This document shows positions 13,495-15,395 of a stretch of DNA of 15,395 nucleotides, one piece after another; the stretch's first letter is position 1; every line of letters begins with the position of its first letter. A model generated the notes under the pieces. It was not told where the DNA came from, did no database searches, and was given only the letters and a program-made list of their open reading frames with translations. Position numbers and translations under genes: made by a program. Source of the DNA: Anaerolineales bacterium UBA7227 (GTDB taxonomy: Bacteria; Chloroflexota; Anaerolineae; Anaerolineales; Villigracilaceae). Where the stretch lies: positions 1-15,395 of the forward strand of contig DKTP01000161.1 in assembly GCA_002473085.1 (NCBI GenBank), read 5' to 3'.

Positions 13495-13956
13495 ATGACC
13501 GAAACTGAATCCCTGCGCCTCGCCATGCGCGCCTGGACGACCGGCGTGGCCGTCATCCTCGCGGAGCATGAAGGCGAATCCTATGGAATGACCGTCAACT
13601 CGTTTTCCTCGCTTTCCATTAACCCGCCGCTGGTGACGGTGACCCTGCGGAACGACACGCGCGTCTTCGCCCTGGCGGACAAGTCCCGCGCGTTTCACCT
13701 GGTCATCCTCTCGGAATCCCAAAAAGGACTGGCCGAGGACTTTGCCGGGCGGCTGCACGGCGCGGAGCGCATGGACAGCCTGGGGCGCGGCGCCTCCCTC
13801 CTCGACGAGGGGCTGGCGCGGCTGGACTGTCGCGTGATCCACACTTACGCGGCGGGCGAGAACACGCTCTTCGTCGCCGAGGCGACGCGGGCCAGCGTCC
13901 GCTCCACGGATCATCCGTTGGTGTATCACAACCGAGGGTATCATCGCATCGCGTGA
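13495..13956 (+). CDS. Flavin reductase-like, FMN-binding split-barrel protein
   Basis: A 153-residue protein of the flavin-reductase domain family, which binds FMN or FAD and either reduces free flavin with NAD(P)H or serves as the reductase part of a two-component monooxygenase. Typical features are the early TTGVAV (15-20), GMTVNSFSSLS (31-41) and NPPLVTVTL (43-51), matching the family pattern in which the TxNSF segment contacts the flavin phosphate. Length is normal for a single-domain member. GGAG lies 9 bases before the ATG. The next gene follows after 12 bases, so both are likely on one transcript from the promoter at 13265. No partner monooxygenase is encoded here, so the physiological substrate is unknown. 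Confidence 0.9.
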   Translation: MTETESLRLAMRAWTTGVAVILAEHEGESYGMTVNSFSSLSINPPLVTVTLRNDTRVFALADKSRAFHLVILSESQKGLAEDFAGRLHGAERMDSLGRGASLLDEGLARLDCRVIHTYAAGENTLFVAEATRASVRSTDHPLVYHNRGYHRIA

Positions 13957-13963
13957 GAGGAGG
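13956..13963 (+). promoter_or_regulatory. Ribosome-binding site that supports the GTG start of the AMMECR1 gene
   Basis: AGAGGAGG starts on the last base of the flavin-reductase stop codon and ends 5 bases before the GTG at 13969. It supports this start and close coupling of the two genes. Confidence 0.75.
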
Positions 13964-13968
13964 CTTTC

Positions 13969-14541
13969 GTGTCCGAACCGCTGACTCCCGACGAAAAACG
14001 GACCCTGCTGCGACTGGCGCGGCAGGCGCTGGAATTGGGCGTGCGCGGCGAGGAACTTCCGCCGCTCGATTGGGATTCCCTCACCCCGGCCCTGCGCGCC
14101 GACGGCGCCTCGTTCGTCACGTTGACGACGCGCGGCGGCGAACTGCGCGGCTGCATCGGCGCGCTGGAGGCCTGCCAGCCGCTGGCCGAGGACGTCCGCG
14201 AACGCGCCGTCGCCGCGGCCTTGAGCGACCCCCGCTTCCCGTCTGTGCAGACCGGCGAGTTGCGCGCGATCCGGGTCGAGGTCTCGCGGCTGACCGCTCC
14301 CGTCCCGCTCGATTATTCCAGTCCCGAAGACCTGCTCGCCAAACTCCGCCCCGGCGTGGACGGAGTCGTCCTGCGCGACGGGCTGCGCCGCGCCACCTTC
14401 CTGCCGCAGGTGTGGGAGAAGTTGCCGCGCGCCGAAGATTTCCTCGGCAATCTATGTCAAAAGATGGGGGCCGCGTCCGATTTGTGGAGACGGAAACATC
14501 CCGTCATACTGACATATCAAGTGGAAGAATTCCACGAATGA
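13969..14541 (+). CDS. amrA: AMMECR1 domain protein (AmmeMemoRadiSam system protein A)
   Basis: A 190-residue AMMECR1-domain protein. The strongly conserved core LRGCIGALEACQPLAEDV (59-76) and the following AAALSDPRFPSV are clear, as is the ending with LPQVWEKLP and a final YQVEEF. AMMECR1 proteins are often encoded with a MEMO1-like protein and a radical SAM protein as the AmmeMemoRadiSam system, whose chemistry is not settled. Neither partner lies in this window; the neighbour is instead a flavin-reductase-like protein 12 bases upstream. The start is a GTG at 13969 preceded by AGAGGAGG with 5 bases of spacing. The family call is firm; the function is unknown. Confidence 0.92.
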   Translation: MSEPLTPDEKRTLLRLARQALELGVRGEELPPLDWDSLTPALRADGASFVTLTTRGGELRGCIGALEACQPLAEDVRERAVAAALSDPRFPSVQTGELRAIRVEVSRLTAPVPLDYSSPEDLLAKLRPGVDGVVLRDGLRRATFLPQVWEKLPRAEDFLGNLCQKMGAASDLWRRKHPVILTYQVEEFHE

Positions 14542-14551
14542 CGGCGCGCGG

Positions 14552-14580
14552 AACCCGGGCCGCTCCGAGAAACCTGGGTT
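14552..14580 (+). repeat. Inverted repeat between the AMMECR1 and TPR genes
   Basis: AACCCGGG (14552-14559) and CCTGGGTT (14573-14580) pair over 8 positions with one G-T, with a 13-base loop. It could be a weak terminator for the AMMECR1 transcript, although no T run follows. It could also be an operator, as its right arm ends 6 bases before the -10 of the next gene. Confidence 0.4.
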
Positions 14581-14586
14581 CTGATA

Positions 14587-14592
14587 TATAAT
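14587..14592 (+). promoter_or_regulatory. Consensus -10 of the TPR-protein gene
   Basis: TATAAT, a full match, lies 6 bases before the ATG at 14599. No good -35 is visible, as the space is taken by an inverted repeat. A transcript from this -10 would start on the A of the ATG, so it would be leaderless. Confidence 0.6.
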
Positions 14593-14598
14593 CGAACC

Positions 14599-15395
14599 AT
14601 GGCCGAAGAAATTGACATTCTCTTCAAAGACGCCGTCGAAGCCCTGCGCGCTGGCGACCGTCCGCGCGCCAAGGAACTGCTCACCCGCCTCCTCAAAGCG
14701 GACCAGCACAACGCCAATTACTGGGTCTGGATGAGCGCCGCCGTCGAGACGGCCAAAGAACGCGTCTACTGCCTGCAAACCGCGCTTCAAATTGACCCCG
14801 AAAACAAAAACGCCAAACGCGGCCTCGTCCTGCTCGGCGCGCTCCCGCCCGACGAGACCACCCCGCCGTTTCCCGTCAACCACCCGCGCTCCTGGGAAAA
14901 GGAACTCATCCTTTCCTATGAACAGCCGTTCGAAAAGATACCGTTTCTCTCCAGGCCGCTGACGCGCCTCGCGGGGATGGGCGCGGCGGTCCTCGCGCTG
15001 GTTGGACTGTCCATTTTCATGCTCGTCCAGCCGCGCAACTCGCGCGCCGTGCGCCTGCCCACGCATACCTTCGGTCCCTCGCCCACCTTCACGTCCACGC
15101 CCACCGCCCTCGGCGAAAAGCCGCGTCCCACGCCCACCCACGTCGGCCCCACGCCGCTGTGGGCCTCCCTCCCCGCCACGTACACGCCCACGCCTCTCTA
15201 CGCTCCCACCCCGCGCCAGCCGCAATCGGGAGACATCTTCCGCGCCGCCAGCGAAGCCTACGCCCGCGGCAACTGGAGCGACTTCATCAACTTCATGCAG
15301 CAGGTCACCGCGGCCGAACCCGAAGCCGCCGACCATCGCGCCCAAGTTCCTGTACGACGCGCGCGGCTGCCAGCTGTACCAAGCCATCTGCCAGC
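14599..15395 (+). CDS. TPR/single-span membrane protein, partial at the window end
   Basis: The gene runs off the window without a stop. The N-terminal region (about 5-80) is TPR-like: AVEALRAGDRPRAKELLTRL and ALQIDPENKNAKRGL. One membrane span follows (about 122-144), then a Thr/Pro-rich linker (about 153-208) and the start of what looks like another TPR-type region (GDIFRAASEAYARGNWSDFI). The first part resembles the N-terminal half of the TPR-transpeptidase in both repeat spacing and order, but no enzyme domain is seen before the edge. From codon 245 (position 15331) the reading frame loses its GC-rich third positions. The frame one base later continues plausibly as IAPKFLYDARGCQLYQAICQ. 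This points to one extra base near 15334, either a sequence error or a real frameshift. No Shine-Dalgarno sequence precedes the ATG. Confidence 0.8.
   Translation, partial: MAEEIDILFKDAVEALRAGDRPRAKELLTRLLKADQHNANYWVWMSAAVETAKERVYCLQTALQIDPENKNAKRGLVLLGALPPDETTPPFPVNHPRSWEKELILSYEQPFEKIPFLSRPLTRLAGMGAAVLALVGLSIFMLVQPRNSRAVRLPTHTFGPSPTFTSTPTALGEKPRPTPTHVGPTPLWASLPATYTPTPLYAPTPRQPQSGDIFRAASEAYARGNWSDFINFMQQVTAAEPEAADHRAQVPVRRARLPAVPSHLP

Noticed and set aside
13287..13556. 89-residue minus-strand open frame opposite the leader and flavin-reductase start
   Set aside because: Its N-terminal part is antisense to a confident gene and the rest covers the leader; no domain, no ribosome-binding site.
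14452..15387. 311-residue minus-strand open frame at the window end
   Set aside because: It is antisense to the AMMECR1 end and the TPR gene, Gly/Arg/Val-rich, with no recognisable domain.

Overview
The window is a GC-rich bacterial chromosome segment with 14 supported protein genes, the last cut by the window edge. No tRNA, rRNA, CRISPR array, insertion sequence or phage gene is visible. The protein style points to Chloroflexota, probably class Anaerolineae: Thr/Pro-rich extracytoplasmic linkers, a Ser/Thr kinase fused to a TolB/PD40 propeller, short TPR proteins with one membrane span, several YkuD L,D-transpeptidases and a membrane transglutaminase of TgpA type. The lineage is inferred from gene content; no marker gene was compared.

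Layout. Positions 1-3243 (minus) hold a PAP2 membrane phosphatase followed by the kinase-propeller protein, which has its own consensus extended -10 and a terminator at the window start. Diverging from PAP2 are a transglutaminase-like membrane protein and a GAF-PAS-adenylate/guanylate cyclase (3297-7345, plus), ending in a strong hairpin terminator. Next comes a minus-strand unit of ECF sigma factor (TTG start), DegV fatty-acid-binding protein and a 91-residue single-span protein that may be the anti-sigma factor (7417-9121). Upstream of it, also minus, is a cell-wall operon: N-acetylmuramoyl-L-alanine amidase, then three L,D-transpeptidases with different export or anchoring routes (lipoprotein, single span with TPR, Tat signal), followed by a 51-residue Flp-type pilin with its own promoter and a very strong ribosome-binding site (9261-13214). 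On the plus strand a good sigma-70-type promoter precedes a leader of about 195 bases with inverted repeats, then a flavin-reductase-like protein and an AMMECR1 (AmmeMemoRadiSam A) protein. The last gene is a TPR/single-span protein related in design to one of the transpeptidases.

How the genes may work together. Most genes concern the envelope or signalling to it: an outward-facing propeller on a cytoplasmic kinase, a membrane transglutaminase, a lipid phosphatase, peptidoglycan hydrolysis and 3-3 cross-linking enzymes, and a pilin. The sigma factor, cyclase and kinase supply regulatory outputs.

The most interesting points are the compact amidase plus three-transpeptidase cassette; four genes whose -10 elements lie only 6-8 bases before the start codon with no clear Shine-Dalgarno sequence (likely leaderless mRNAs); overlapping divergent promoters between PAP2 and the transglutaminase gene; a perfect 11-bp hairpin directly before the sigma-factor start; a structured leader before the flavin-reductase/AMMECR1 pair; and an apparent one-base frameshift in the last gene.
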